In this document: piece by piece, positions 25,391 through 33,364 of the stretch
How positions within the stretch are numbered: position 1 is the first letter of the stretch
Layout: every line of letters starts with the position of its first letter
Source of the DNA: Sphingomonadales bacterium
GTDB taxonomy: Bacteria > Pseudomonadota > Alphaproteobacteria > Sphingomonadales > Sphingomonadaceae
Reading direction: 5' to 3'
DNA: 64,000 nucleotides
NCBI GenBank assembly: GCA_016714795.1
Contig: JADKCA010000006.1
Coordinates: 228,207 to 292,206 of the forward strand
Notes under the pieces: model-generated
The model's database searches: none
Seen by the model: the letters and a program-made list of their open reading frames with translations, nothing else
Told to the model about the DNA's origin: nothing
Made by a program: the position numbers and the translations under genes

Positions 25391-25900
25391 TCATTGCGAC
25401 CGAGCCCCCACCACAAAAACCAGCCGCAGCGGTGCCAGCCCCACGCGCTCAACGGTCAGTTCCACCGCATCAGGAGTGCTACCCCCTGCCTCAGCCCGGC
25501 CCCACAGCCCCTTGACCCGCTGGCGCACAGTAACCCGCGACACGCCCCGCAACAGCGTCTCCGTGCGTGCGCCCGATACACGCAGCAACGACCCCTGATC
25601 GAGCCGGAGCGTCACAATCTCCCGGCCCGATGGCGGCCCAACACGGGTGAACGACAGCACCGGCCCGGACGCCGCGTCCGCTGCGCTGAACGTGCGCGGG
25701 CCGCCCGTCGCGCTGCCCAGATCAAGCGCAAGCAGGTTCACTACCCGCCCCACTTCATCGACTCGCGCCAGATGGCGGCGATTGGCATCCTGCGCCCGCA
25801 CGCTCCCGCCCAGCAGGGCCACGCCCATCGTCGCGATCAGCCCGAACAGGGCGAGCGCGACAAGAAGCTCAACCAGCGTGAAACCGTCATCGTGCGTCAT
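25391..25900 (-). CDS. gspJ: Type II secretion minor pseudopilin J
   Basis: A protein of 169 residues with a short leader (MTHDDG) cut before F of FTLVELLVALALFGLIA, the type IV pilin-like signal with Glu5, and a GspJ-like periplasmic domain with LSFTRVGPPSGREIVTLRL. It forms the tip complex of the pseudopilus with GspI and GspK (GspH, absent here, would be the fourth). It overlaps gspI and the ATG-led gspK frame by 4 nt. Confidence 0.9.
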   Translation of the reverse strand: MTHDDGFTLVELLVALALFGLIATMGVALLGGSVRAQDANRRHLARVDEVGRVVNLLALDLGSATGGPRTFSAADAASGPVLSFTRVGPPSGREIVTLRLDQGSLLRVSGARTETLLRGVSRVTVRQRVKGLWGRAEAGGSTPDAVELTVERVGLAPLRLVFVVGARSQ

Positions 25901-26265
25901 TGCAGAGGCCGGACGAGCGTTTGCATGGCGAGCACCTGACCGCCCGGTTCCGCCAATTTGAGATCGATCCGCACCAGATCACGCTCCAGCGGCTCGGTCT
26001 GCCGCGTCCAGCGCCAGCGCCGCCCGGCATTGGCGCTTTCGCCTGATGCCGCGCCGATGGACGGTGCGCGCGGATCGGTCATCAGTTCGGCAGCGATATT
26101 GGCCAGTTCGATGCGGGCGAGTTCGCGCGCTTCAATGGCGGCCGTGGCGCGCGCAGTCGCGCTGTCCAGCCGCACCAGTGCCAGCGCGCCGAGGCTGAAA
26201 ACAGCGAGCGCGACGAGCAGTTCAATCAGCGTGAAGCCGTCTTCACCAGTTGCCGACATCCGCAT
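25897..26265 (-). CDS. gspI: Type II secretion minor pseudopilin I
   Basis: With ATG 26265 the protein has 122 residues and leader MRMSATGEDG before FTLIELLVALAVFSLGALAL. A later ATG at 26259 is also possible. The start lies inside the last 23 bp of gspG. The frame is open upstream through gspG, which is not coding. The domain is short and GspI-like (WTRQTEPLERDLVRIDLKL). It is processed by a prepilin peptidase not encoded here. Confidence 0.88.
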   Translation of the reverse strand: MRMSATGEDGFTLIELLVALAVFSLGALALVRLDSATARATAAIEARELARIELANIAAELMTDPRAPSIGAASGESANAGRRWRWTRQTEPLERDLVRIDLKLAEPGGQVLAMQTLVRPLQ

Positions 26266-26782
26266 TGTCACCGTCCCCGCCGGGCGCACCGTCCGCGCCA
26301 TAGCTGTAAATGTCAAACGCGCCATGCTGGCCGGGGCTGGCATAGAGATAGGCCCGCCCCCATGGATCGGCGGGCAGCGCCTTGATATAGCCACCGCGCC
26401 GGTACAGCTCTGGCCGTTCCAGCCCGGCAGGCGGCATGCGCAGCGCCTGAAGGCCGTCCACCCCCACCGGATAGGTCATGGTATCGAGCCGATATTGCTC
26501 CACCGCCTGTTCCAGCATGGCAATATCCGCCTTTGCCTTGGTCACCATCGCCTTGTCCTGCGCGGGCAGCACGTTGAGCGCGACAATGGTCATCAGCAGG
26601 CCGAGAATGGCGATCACCACCAGCAGTTCGACAAGAGTGAAGCCTTCGTCTCCCGCCGTCCTGAGCCTGTCGAAGGACCGTTTTGCCTTTTGGCTGCGTT
26701 TCATGAAAGAATGGTCCTTCGACAGGCTCAGGACGGCGGGGTTGAAAACGACATCCTTCATCCATTTCAGGTAGGATTTCAT
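26243..26782 (-). CDS. gspG: Major type II secretion pseudopilin G, with repeat in leader
   Basis: A protein of 179 residues from ATG 26782, which overlaps the gspF stop (ATGA). The pilin signal is G-FTLVELLVVIAILGLL, and the body has the GspG features YRLDTMTYPVGVDGLQAL and DPWGRAYLYASPGQHG with the calcium-loop region. The 46-residue leader is unusually long because an 89-bp palindrome (26652-26740) lies within it, in frame. An internal ATG at 26704, inside the repeat spacer, would shorten the leader. As the leader is removed on processing, the mature pilin is unaffected. Confidence 0.93.
   Translation of the reverse strand: MKSYLKWMKDVVFNPAVLSLSKDHSFMKRSQKAKRSFDRLRTAGDEGFTLVELLVVIAILGLLMTIVALNVLPAQDKAMVTKAKADIAMLEQAVEQYRLDTMTYPVGVDGLQALRMPPAGLERPELYRRGGYIKALPADPWGRAYLYASPGQHGAFDIYSYGADGAPGGDGDNADVGNW
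26652..26740. repeat. 89-bp palindromic element inside the gspG leader
   Basis: The 27-bp arms 26652-26678 and 26714-26740 are perfect inverted copies around a 35-bp spacer. It is translated in gspG as NPAVLSLSKD ... SFDRLRTAG. The same element near gspK is open in a different frame (HSELVEG ... LRQAQDGG). The arm contains GAAGGA, which could serve as a ribosome site for the ATG in the spacer. Confidence 0.9.
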
Positions 26783-27978
26783 AGCGCGACAAGGCTTTCC
26801 ATCTGGAGGACCGGCAGCAGCACCGAAAGAATGATCAGCGCGACGACCAGACCCATCATGACAATCACCGCCGGTTCGAGCAAGGCCAGCGCAACCGCCG
26901 TGCTGCCATCAAATTCGCGCTCCAGCGTGTCTGCGGCGCGTTCCAGCATGGCGTCGAGTTGGCCGGAGCTTTCGCCGCTGGCCGCCAGATAGGTCAGCAA
27001 AGGCGGAAACAGGCCCGATTGCGCCATACCGGCGGAAAGACTCCCCCCGGCGCGGACCTGCTCCATCACCAGTGCCAGCGCCGCCCGCTGCGCGCGGTTG
27101 CGCACGGTGTCTCGCGCCAGTGCCAACCCTTCGACCAGCGGCAGGCGGGCGGAGACCATGGTGGCCAGCGTGCGAGCGAAGCGGGCGGCGTGCAGATCGC
27201 GCAGCATCCGCCCGAACAAGGGCAGGCGGAGCAAAAGGCGGTCAAACGTCAGACGTCGTGCTTCATCGCGCAGGGCAAACCATGCCGCAGCCATCGCAAG
27301 GATCAGCACCAGAAGGATCGCCCCCCACCCATGCGCCAGAAAAAGCGAGACGCCCATCACTGCCCTCGTGACGAGCGGCAGCGGTGCGCCCGCCTGATCG
27401 AACTGCTCCACCATGCGCGGAACGACGAAGATCATCAGAGCCGCCACCACGCCGAGCGCGATCACGGCCAGCACGGCGGGATAAGCAAGCGCGCCCTGCA
27501 CCCGCGCGCGGATCGCGGCCTGACGCTCAATCAGCAAGGCCAGACGCTCCAACGTGGGCACCAGCCGCCCGGCGCTATCCCCTGAGGCGATGATGGCGCA
27601 ATAGAGTGCGTCGAAACTGCGCGGCTCTCGCGCCAGCGCATCGGGCAGGCGTTCGCCCTGCGCAATCCCCTGCCGGACATGGCCGATCACCGCGCGCGTG
27701 GCGGGCTTTTCGCTCTGTCGCCCGATTGTCTCCAGCGCCTCGTCCACCGGCGTCACCGTCAGCAAGGTCGCCAGCTGCCGGGTGAAAAGCGCGAGCGCCG
27801 CCGGGCCAAGCCGTGGCGTTCGGGCGAGCGGTGCGGGTGCTGCCCCCGGCACCACCGCGGTCGCGAACAGCTTGCGCTCCAGCAGGCGGGTGCGCACTTC
27901 GGCTTCATCCGCTGCCGCCATATGCCCGGTGCGATTGCGCCCCGCTTCGTCGAGCGCGGTCCAGCGATAATCAGCCAT
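26779..27978 (-). CDS. gspF: Type II secretion inner-membrane platform protein F
   Basis: A protein of 399 residues. ATG 27978 overlaps the gspE stop by 8 nt; the open frame upstream is antisense to nothing real and lies within gspE. Two tandem T2SF domains are seen, each with FTRQLATLLTVTPVDEAL-like and ARFARTLATMVSARLPLVEGLALA starts, and three membrane helices (for example YPAVLAVIALGVVAALMIFVVP). GspF is the polytopic core of the inner-membrane platform and contacts GspE. Confidence 0.95.
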   Translation of the reverse strand: MADYRWTALDEAGRNRTGHMAAADEAEVRTRLLERKLFATAVVPGAAPAPLARTPRLGPAALALFTRQLATLLTVTPVDEALETIGRQSEKPATRAVIGHVRQGIAQGERLPDALAREPRSFDALYCAIIASGDSAGRLVPTLERLALLIERQAAIRARVQGALAYPAVLAVIALGVVAALMIFVVPRMVEQFDQAGAPLPLVTRAVMGVSLFLAHGWGAILLVLILAMAAAWFALRDEARRLTFDRLLLRLPLFGRMLRDLHAARFARTLATMVSARLPLVEGLALARDTVRNRAQRAALALVMEQVRAGGSLSAGMAQSGLFPPLLTYLAASGESSGQLDAMLERAADTLEREFDGSTAVALALLEPAVIVMMGLVVALIILSVLLPVLQMESLVAL

Positions 27979-29365
27979 GCGCTCCGTCCAGCCGCGTAAC
28001 GCGAGCGGCCTCTTGCGGAGACGTGATGCCCGCTGCCACCAGCGCCTGTGCCGCATCCTCCAGACGCGGACGATGCGCAAAGGCGCGTTCGGCAATCCGC
28101 TCCTCGCCTGCGTCGCTGGCGATGCGCTTGCGGATTTTCTCGTCCACCGCGATGAATTCGAACAGGCCGGTCCGGCCCTTGTAACCGCTTTGCGCGCAAT
28201 CGGGGCAGCCCGCACCCCTGCACGCCGCGCACAGCCGCCGCACGAGCCGCTGCGCCAGAACCGCACGCAATGTGGAGGCAAGCAGGAAGGGCTCCACCCC
28301 CATATCACGCAGTCGTGTGATCGCGCCCACCGCATCATTGGTGTGGACCGTCGCCAGCACCAGATGCCCGGTGAGCGCCGCCTGCACGGCGATGCTCGCC
28401 GTTTCCTCATCCCGTATTTCACCCACCAGCACCACGTCCGGGTCTTGCCGCAGGATCGCGCGCAGGCCGTTCGCAAAGGTCAGCCCCACCTTGGCGTCCA
28501 CCTGCGTCTGGCCGATCCCGTCCACGGCATATTCCACCGGATCTTCCACTGTCAGAATGTTGCGACCGCCATCATTGAGCAGTCCCAAGGCGGCATAAAG
28601 CGTCGTCGTCTTTCCAGACCCTGTCGGCCCGGTGACGAGGATCAGGCCGTTGGGCACCGCGAGCGCGGCATGAAGGCCCGCCAGCGTCTCGACGTCCAGC
28701 CCCAGCGATTCGAGCGGAGCGACGGCCTGTGCAGCATCGAGCAGGCGCAGCACCACCCGCTCCCCCGCCCGGCCCGGCAGCGTGGAAACGCGCACATCCA
28801 CGGTCCGCCCACCCAGCATCAGCCCGATCCGCCCATCCTGCGGCAAGCGACGTTCGGCAATGTCGAGCCGCGCCATCACCTTGAGGCGGCTGGCGACGAC
28901 GGGCGCAACGCGCGGCGGCAAGCGCAGCGTCTCTCGCAATTCGCCATCGACGCGCTGGCGCACGACCATCACCGATTGATAGGGTTCAAAGTGAATGTCC
29001 GACGCGCCCTGCCGCACCGCAGCGGCAATGATGCCATTGATCAGGCGAATGGCAGGCGCATCCTCCCGATCATCGAGCAGATCGTCATTCTCGGCGATCT
29101 GGCGCGCGATCAGGTCCAGCCCTGTGCCATCGTCCAGTGACCCGACCGCCAGCGCCACCGCCTCCCCGCTGGCAGCATAGGCCTCTGCGAGCGCGGCTTC
29201 GAACGCATGGGCGTCGAGCTCCTGCACCTGAGTGAGCGGGCCGAAGCGGCGGACCAGATCGGGCAGGATTGTGCGTTCTGCATCCGCGCGCAGCCGCGCT
29301 GCGAACCCTTGTTCGCCCGCATCCACCAGCACGCCGAAGCGCCGGGCGAGCGCATAGGGGATCAT
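27971..29365 (-). CDS. gspE: Type II secretion ATPase E
   Basis: A hexameric cytosolic ATPase of 464 residues that powers pseudopilus assembly. It shows Walker A GPTGSGKT (246-253), an Asp box (VEDPVEY), Walker B VLVGEIRDEETA and a His box. Zinc cysteines are C379, C382, C387 and C390 (CAACRGAGCPDC), with only four residues between the pairs, much closer than the roughly 30-residue spacing of many GspE proteins; the zinc finger is reduced. It starts in a 4-nt overlap with gspD. Confidence 0.96.
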   Translation of the reverse strand: MIPYALARRFGVLVDAGEQGFAARLRADAERTILPDLVRRFGPLTQVQELDAHAFEAALAEAYAASGEAVALAVGSLDDGTGLDLIARQIAENDDLLDDREDAPAIRLINGIIAAAVRQGASDIHFEPYQSVMVVRQRVDGELRETLRLPPRVAPVVASRLKVMARLDIAERRLPQDGRIGLMLGGRTVDVRVSTLPGRAGERVVLRLLDAAQAVAPLESLGLDVETLAGLHAALAVPNGLILVTGPTGSGKTTTLYAALGLLNDGGRNILTVEDPVEYAVDGIGQTQVDAKVGLTFANGLRAILRQDPDVVLVGEIRDEETASIAVQAALTGHLVLATVHTNDAVGAITRLRDMGVEPFLLASTLRAVLAQRLVRRLCAACRGAGCPDCAQSGYKGRTGLFEFIAVDEKIRKRIASDAGEERIAERAFAHRPRLEDAAQALVAAGITSPQEAARVTRLDGAHG

Positions 29366-31449
29366 GGCGCGGGGTCGGGCGCGGCGGCAGGCCCGCCTTC
29401 GATGATCACATCGCCGACCTGCGCCGGCGTGGCAGAGGGCGGCACGGCTCCCAGATAATCGCGGACCAACGCATCCAGCCCCGGCTCTCCATTCACATCG
29501 AAATCGGCCTGCGCGCCACGCACGGACTCAAAACGACGCGCGGAAATCTCTCGCATTTCCTCGCTCGTGCGCAAAATGGTGGGGCGGATGAACACCATCA
29601 AATTGGTCTTGGTGCGCGTCTTGCCCTTGGAGCGGAACAGCCCGCCCAGCCCCGGCATGTCGCCAAGACCCGGCACCTTTTCCAGCGTGCGCCGCTCATT
29701 ATCGTCGAGCAACCCGCCAACCGCAGCAATCTCCCCGTCCTTCACGACGATGGTCGTTTCAAACTCGCGCTTGTTGAGGATCAGTTCGGACGAGGTGGCG
29801 GAGACCGGCCCGGCAATCGAGCTGACTTCCTGCCGCAGCGCCAGCTTGATCTCTCCATTCTCATTCACTTGCGGCTTCACCTCCAGCTGGATGCCGACAT
29901 TCTGGCGCTGGACGGTGCGGAAGCGATTGTCGAAATTGTCGGACAGCGCTTCCCCGGTCGTCACGGGAATTTCCTGCCCAACCAATATCTTAGCCGACTG
30001 ATTGTCTATGGTGGTGATCGACGGGGTGGACAGGATGTTGGACTGATTATCCTGCTTCACCGCGTTGATGATCGCACCGAACACGCCATTATTGCCAATA
30101 TTGGTCGCAAAACCGCCAAAGCCGCCCGACGCGCTCAGGATGGAGCTGATCGCCGATTGGGCGAGCGCATCGCTGACTCCAGTGTTGGTGGTGGTGACGG
30201 TAGTGGTGCCATTGACAGTGGTTGTGGTGGTGTTGAGTTCGCGCGCGCCAATCGCGCCCGCCACGGTCAGGATATTCGGTGCGGCTGTCGAGTAATTGGT
30301 GGCGGCAAAGGGGATGTTGCTGCCGGGCGTGCCGCCGAGCAGAAACTGAACGCCCAGCTTCTTCGCGGCATTGTCCGAAATCTCGACGATGATCGCTTCG
30401 ACCAATATCTGCGGGCGGCGCGAATCGAGCTGGCGGATGACATCGGACAGCGAACGCTGCACTTCGGATGGGGCAGCGATGATCACCGCGTTCGCGCCGT
30501 CATAGCGGGTGATGACGATGCGGTTGCGCGAATTGCCTGACGGGTCGGGTGCAGCCGCCGGGATTGGCGCGACGCCGGTGGCCGTTGTGGCAGCCGCAGC
30601 GACGCTCTGGCCGGACAGCGTCTGGAGCACGGGCACCAGCTTTTCGGCATCGGCATTTTTGAGCCAATAGACCTTCACTTCGCTACCGCTCGCCGCGCGC
30701 CGGTCCAGATCGCGGGCGAGTTCAGCAAAGCGCGCCACCGCCTGCCGGTCACCGCGCAGCGCAATGGCGTTGGAGCTTTCGACCGCACTCAGCGCCACGG
30801 CAGTGCGGCCATTCTGGCCCGCCGTCTGCCCGCCCGTCAGCAACTGCTGGAGTGAAGCTGCCACTTCCTTCGCGCCCGCATTACGCAATGCAACGATGGT
30901 TGTCGTCGCCGATTCGCCGTCGATCCGGGCGATCAGCGCGCGGATGCGGCGGACATTGTCGGCATAGTCCGCCACGACCAGGCTGTTGCCAGAGCGATTG
31001 GCGGTGACGGAGCCCTCCTTGCTCACCAGCGGGCGGAGCGTTTCCACTGCTGTGGTGGCATCCACCGATTTCAGGCGGAACACTTCAGTGACAAAGGCGT
31101 TGCGCGCCGCGCCTTTCAGCCCGATCCGGCCTGGCTGAGCGGCAGCCGTTTCCGCAGGCTGGATGCGGAAGGCACCCGTGCCGGTTGGAATTGCGACAAG
31201 CCCGTTGGCGCGCAGGGTGGAGAGGAAGACTTCGAAATATTCGGAGCGGGACAAAGGCCGGTCGGTGACTACGGAGACCTTCCCCTGCACGCGCGAATCG
31301 ATGACGAAGGTTCGCCCTGTGGCGCGCGCTGCATCCTGAATGAAGGCGCGAATATCGGCATCGCGCAGGTTGATCTGCTGCTGCGCGAGCGCGGGCGCGG
31401 CAATCAGCGCCACGCTCCCCAGCACGGCCAGCCAGCGCCGCCGGATCAA
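29362..31449 (-). CDS. gspD: Type II secretion secretin D
   Basis: An outer-membrane channel protein of 695 residues. It has signal peptide MIRRRWLAVLGSVALIAAPALA, an N0 domain (INLRDADIRAFIQDAARATGR), three N-domain repeats (to about residue 330), and the secretin domain with QILVEAIIVEISD, VGQEIPVTTGE, and VGIQLEVKPQVNENGEIKL. The C-terminal about 60 residues may be the pilotin-binding S-domain. It overlaps gspC and gspE by 4 nt. Confidence 0.96.
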   Translation of the reverse strand: MIRRRWLAVLGSVALIAAPALAQQQINLRDADIRAFIQDAARATGRTFVIDSRVQGKVSVVTDRPLSRSEYFEVFLSTLRANGLVAIPTGTGAFRIQPAETAAAQPGRIGLKGAARNAFVTEVFRLKSVDATTAVETLRPLVSKEGSVTANRSGNSLVVADYADNVRRIRALIARIDGESATTTIVALRNAGAKEVAASLQQLLTGGQTAGQNGRTAVALSAVESSNAIALRGDRQAVARFAELARDLDRRAASGSEVKVYWLKNADAEKLVPVLQTLSGQSVAAAATTATGVAPIPAAAPDPSGNSRNRIVITRYDGANAVIIAAPSEVQRSLSDVIRQLDSRRPQILVEAIIVEISDNAAKKLGVQFLLGGTPGSNIPFAATNYSTAAPNILTVAGAIGARELNTTTTTVNGTTTVTTTNTGVSDALAQSAISSILSASGGFGGFATNIGNNGVFGAIINAVKQDNQSNILSTPSITTIDNQSAKILVGQEIPVTTGEALSDNFDNRFRTVQRQNVGIQLEVKPQVNENGEIKLALRQEVSSIAGPVSATSSELILNKREFETTIVVKDGEIAAVGGLLDDNERRTLEKVPGLGDMPGLGGLFRSKGKTRTKTNLMVFIRPTILRTSEEMREISARRFESVRGAQADFDVNGEPGLDALVRDYLGAVPPSATPAQVGDVIIEGGPAAAPDPAP

Positions 31450-31964
31450 GGCTTCACCTCTTTGATCACAGCGGCAGCGGGTGCAGCCTGCACCACCGGA
31501 GCGACGGGAACCGACTGATCCAGATAGAGCCGCTCGCGCGCACCGTTGCGATCAATTTCAACATGATCACCCGCCACCAGCGCCAGCTTCGCACCGGGCA
31601 TCACGGCTTCACCAACAGCAAAGCTGGATTGCACCCCATCGGGCGTGGCGATGATGGCAGAGCCGCGCCCGGTCGCAAAATCCTGCCGTGTGCCGAACAG
31701 CTTGAGCGGCAATCCGGTCACCATGGCGGAACCGGCCTGCCCCGCCTCTGCACGAAAAAAGGGATCGAAACGCCGCGCGGTCGCTTCCGCTGCCTGTCCC
31801 GATCCGGTTGTGACGGGGTGCCCTAGCGGTCCTGCGGGCGTCAGCGCGGCGAGAATCAGTTGCGAAAGCAGAAATCCGAGCAGCAACACACCAAAGCCAA
31901 AGGCAAGGCGCAGCGGCTGGAGCACCGTGCCCCCACTCCTCCTCACCTGCTGCATAACGCCCAT
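31446..31964 (-). CDS. gspC: Type II secretion system protein C (short form)
   Basis: First gene of the operon, 172 residues. It has one membrane helix (LAFGFGVLLLGFLLSQLILAAL) and a homology region (FAVGEAVMPGAKLALVAGDHVEI) that binds the secretin N0 domain. The usual C-terminal PDZ or coiled-coil domain is missing, so it is near half the classical length, as I recall for several alphaproteobacteria. The operon promoter should lie in 31965-32063, but I could not assign clear boxes. Confidence 0.87.
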   Translation of the reverse strand: MGVMQQVRRSGGTVLQPLRLAFGFGVLLLGFLLSQLILAALTPAGPLGHPVTTGSGQAAEATARRFDPFFRAEAGQAGSAMVTGLPLKLFGTRQDFATGRGSAIIATPDGVQSSFAVGEAVMPGAKLALVAGDHVEIDRNGARERLYLDQSVPVAPVVQAAPAAAVIKEVKP

Positions 31965-32063
31965 GCGAATCCGCTTTCCCGCCGTTGAAAGCGCGACTTA
32001 TGGACGAAAGCAGGGCAAGGTCAAAAGGCTAAAACACGGTATCGGGCGGTCGGCCCGACACGG

Positions 32064-32438
32064 TCAGCGCAGTGTCAGTCCCGGGCGGCGCGGGCCAAAG
32101 TCAAGGTTGGTATAGATCGGCTCGCGGTTGTCCGGCTCTGCCTTGACGCGCGCCCGCTTGGGGTCGATCGGAAAGTTGAACGCAATGCCCATGCGATTGT
32201 CTGTGCGCCACGCAATCCGGCCGCGGATACGGCCGATATTCTTGATCTCCGCCTCAAGTGTCTCGCCGGGGCCGACGGGTTGATCACAGTCAACCATCAT
32301 GCCACCACTCGAAATGTTGCGGATTCGCACTGTGACGATTTCATCCAATGAAGCAAAGCGGACCCTCGCGCTGAGAAAGATGCTTTCGCGCGCCTGGGTG
32401 CGGCTGGCTTCAGTCTGGGTTGCTGCATTGCTGTCCAT
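32064..32438 (-). CDS. PilZ-domain protein
   Basis: A protein of 124 residues. The PilZ N-x-S-x-x-G motif is seen in IRNISSGGMMVDCD, with an upstream Arg-rich region (ARESIFLSARVRF) and IAWRTDNRMGIAFNFPID. PilZ domains bind cyclic di-GMP, although the R-x-x-x-R part is not clear, so binding is not assured. It sits upstream of the gsp operon on the same strand. A TCGGGC/GCCCGA hairpin at 32042-32058 follows its stop. Confidence 0.85.
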   Translation of the reverse strand: MDSNAATQTEASRTQARESIFLSARVRFASLDEIVTVRIRNISSGGMMVDCDQPVGPGETLEAEIKNIGRIRGRIAWRTDNRMGIAFNFPIDPKRARVKAEPDNREPIYTNLDFGPRRPGLTLR

Positions 32439-32497
32439 GAGTCGAGCGGTACACCCGATTCATTTTCAAACAGTAAATGCGTCAGAAAGACGCTAAC

Positions 32498-32956
32498 TTA
32501 TTCGTCTCGCGAGACTTTCTCATTCCGCTCATGAGCAGATTGCGCTTCCACCGTCATCGTCGCAATGGGCCGCGCTTCCAGCCTTCCGAGTGAAATTGGC
32601 TCTCCGGTTACCTCGCAATAGCCATATTCACCTTCGTCGATCCGGCGCAGGGCCGAGTCTATCTTGGCGATCAGCTTGCGTTGCCGGTCCCGCGTGCGCA
32701 ACTCAAGTGACCAGTCCGTCTCACTGGAAGCGCGATCCGCCACATCAGGCTCGCGCAGCGACTCGTTCTTGAGCGTTTCGAGCGTTTCGTGCGATTCCCG
32801 CAACAGGTCTTCTTTCCAGCGCAGCAGCTTCTGCCTGAAATAGGCCAGATGCTTGGCATTCATGAAAGGTTCGTCTTCCCGGGGACGATAATCGGGGTCC
32901 AGATCAACCTGATCGGTTCCGGAATCCCCGTTGCTGCCCGACGCTGATGAGGCCAT
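32498..32956 (-). CDS. dksA: RNA-polymerase-binding transcription factor DksA
   Basis: A protein of 152 residues. ATG 32956 has GAGGAAG ahead; the frame is open further upstream without support. It has the coiled-coil with YFRQKLLRWKEDLLRESHETL, the tip acidic region (EPDVADRASSETDWSLELRTRDRQRKL), and a globular end YGYCEVTGEPISLGRLEARPIATMT with one Cys only, the form common in alphaproteobacteria and not a four-Cys zinc finger. It works with ppGpp to adjust rRNA and amino-acid promoters. Confidence 0.92.
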   Translation of the reverse strand: MASSASGSNGDSGTDQVDLDPDYRPREDEPFMNAKHLAYFRQKLLRWKEDLLRESHETLETLKNESLREPDVADRASSETDWSLELRTRDRQRKLIAKIDSALRRIDEGEYGYCEVTGEPISLGRLEARPIATMTVEAQSAHERNEKVSRDE

Positions 32957-33364
32957 GAACACTTCCTCTGTCCTGTCCCGCCCGTCGGATTTTTCTTCTG
33001 GCGCGGGCGCTGTTGGAGGCGGCCTATAGAGTCCCGCCGGGAGGCAGGCAAGCAGGACGAGGCGATTTCCGACGATTCGGTTCTCTGAGCGATTCGCACG
33101 GTCACCCAGCGAACCCGGGATGCGAATTCGGGGGGCTGCGGATGCCTTCGCGAAAGGAACGGTAACAATTCTGCCCCTAATTGAGACACTCCACCCCATC
33201 ACCACCGCCAAGACTTGGTTAACGCGCAGAAACCCTCCCAATTCAAAGTTAACCGGGTTGCAGCTTTCTCCTGCCAAAGGACAAGGTGATTCATCCGCAG
33301 TGGAAGGGGCAACCAACAAACTGCGCATCATCACCCGGTTTCGGGCAGACACAGGATAGAGATT
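32957..33364. other. 408-bp non-coding divergent region (dksA / surface protein)
   Basis: No gene is supported here. It separates the divergent starts of dksA and the Ser/Thr-rich protein and must hold both promoters. Two GTTAAC sites occur at about 33217 and 33248; their spacing does not fit a CtrA box. Nothing else is clear. Confidence 0.5.

Noticed and set aside
27979..28476. N-terminal extension of gspF
   Set aside because: It lies inside gspE in another frame; ATG 27978 gives the standard GspF start.
33210..33260. CtrA binding site from two GTTAAC motifs
   Set aside because: The TTAA halves are about 27 bp apart instead of 7.
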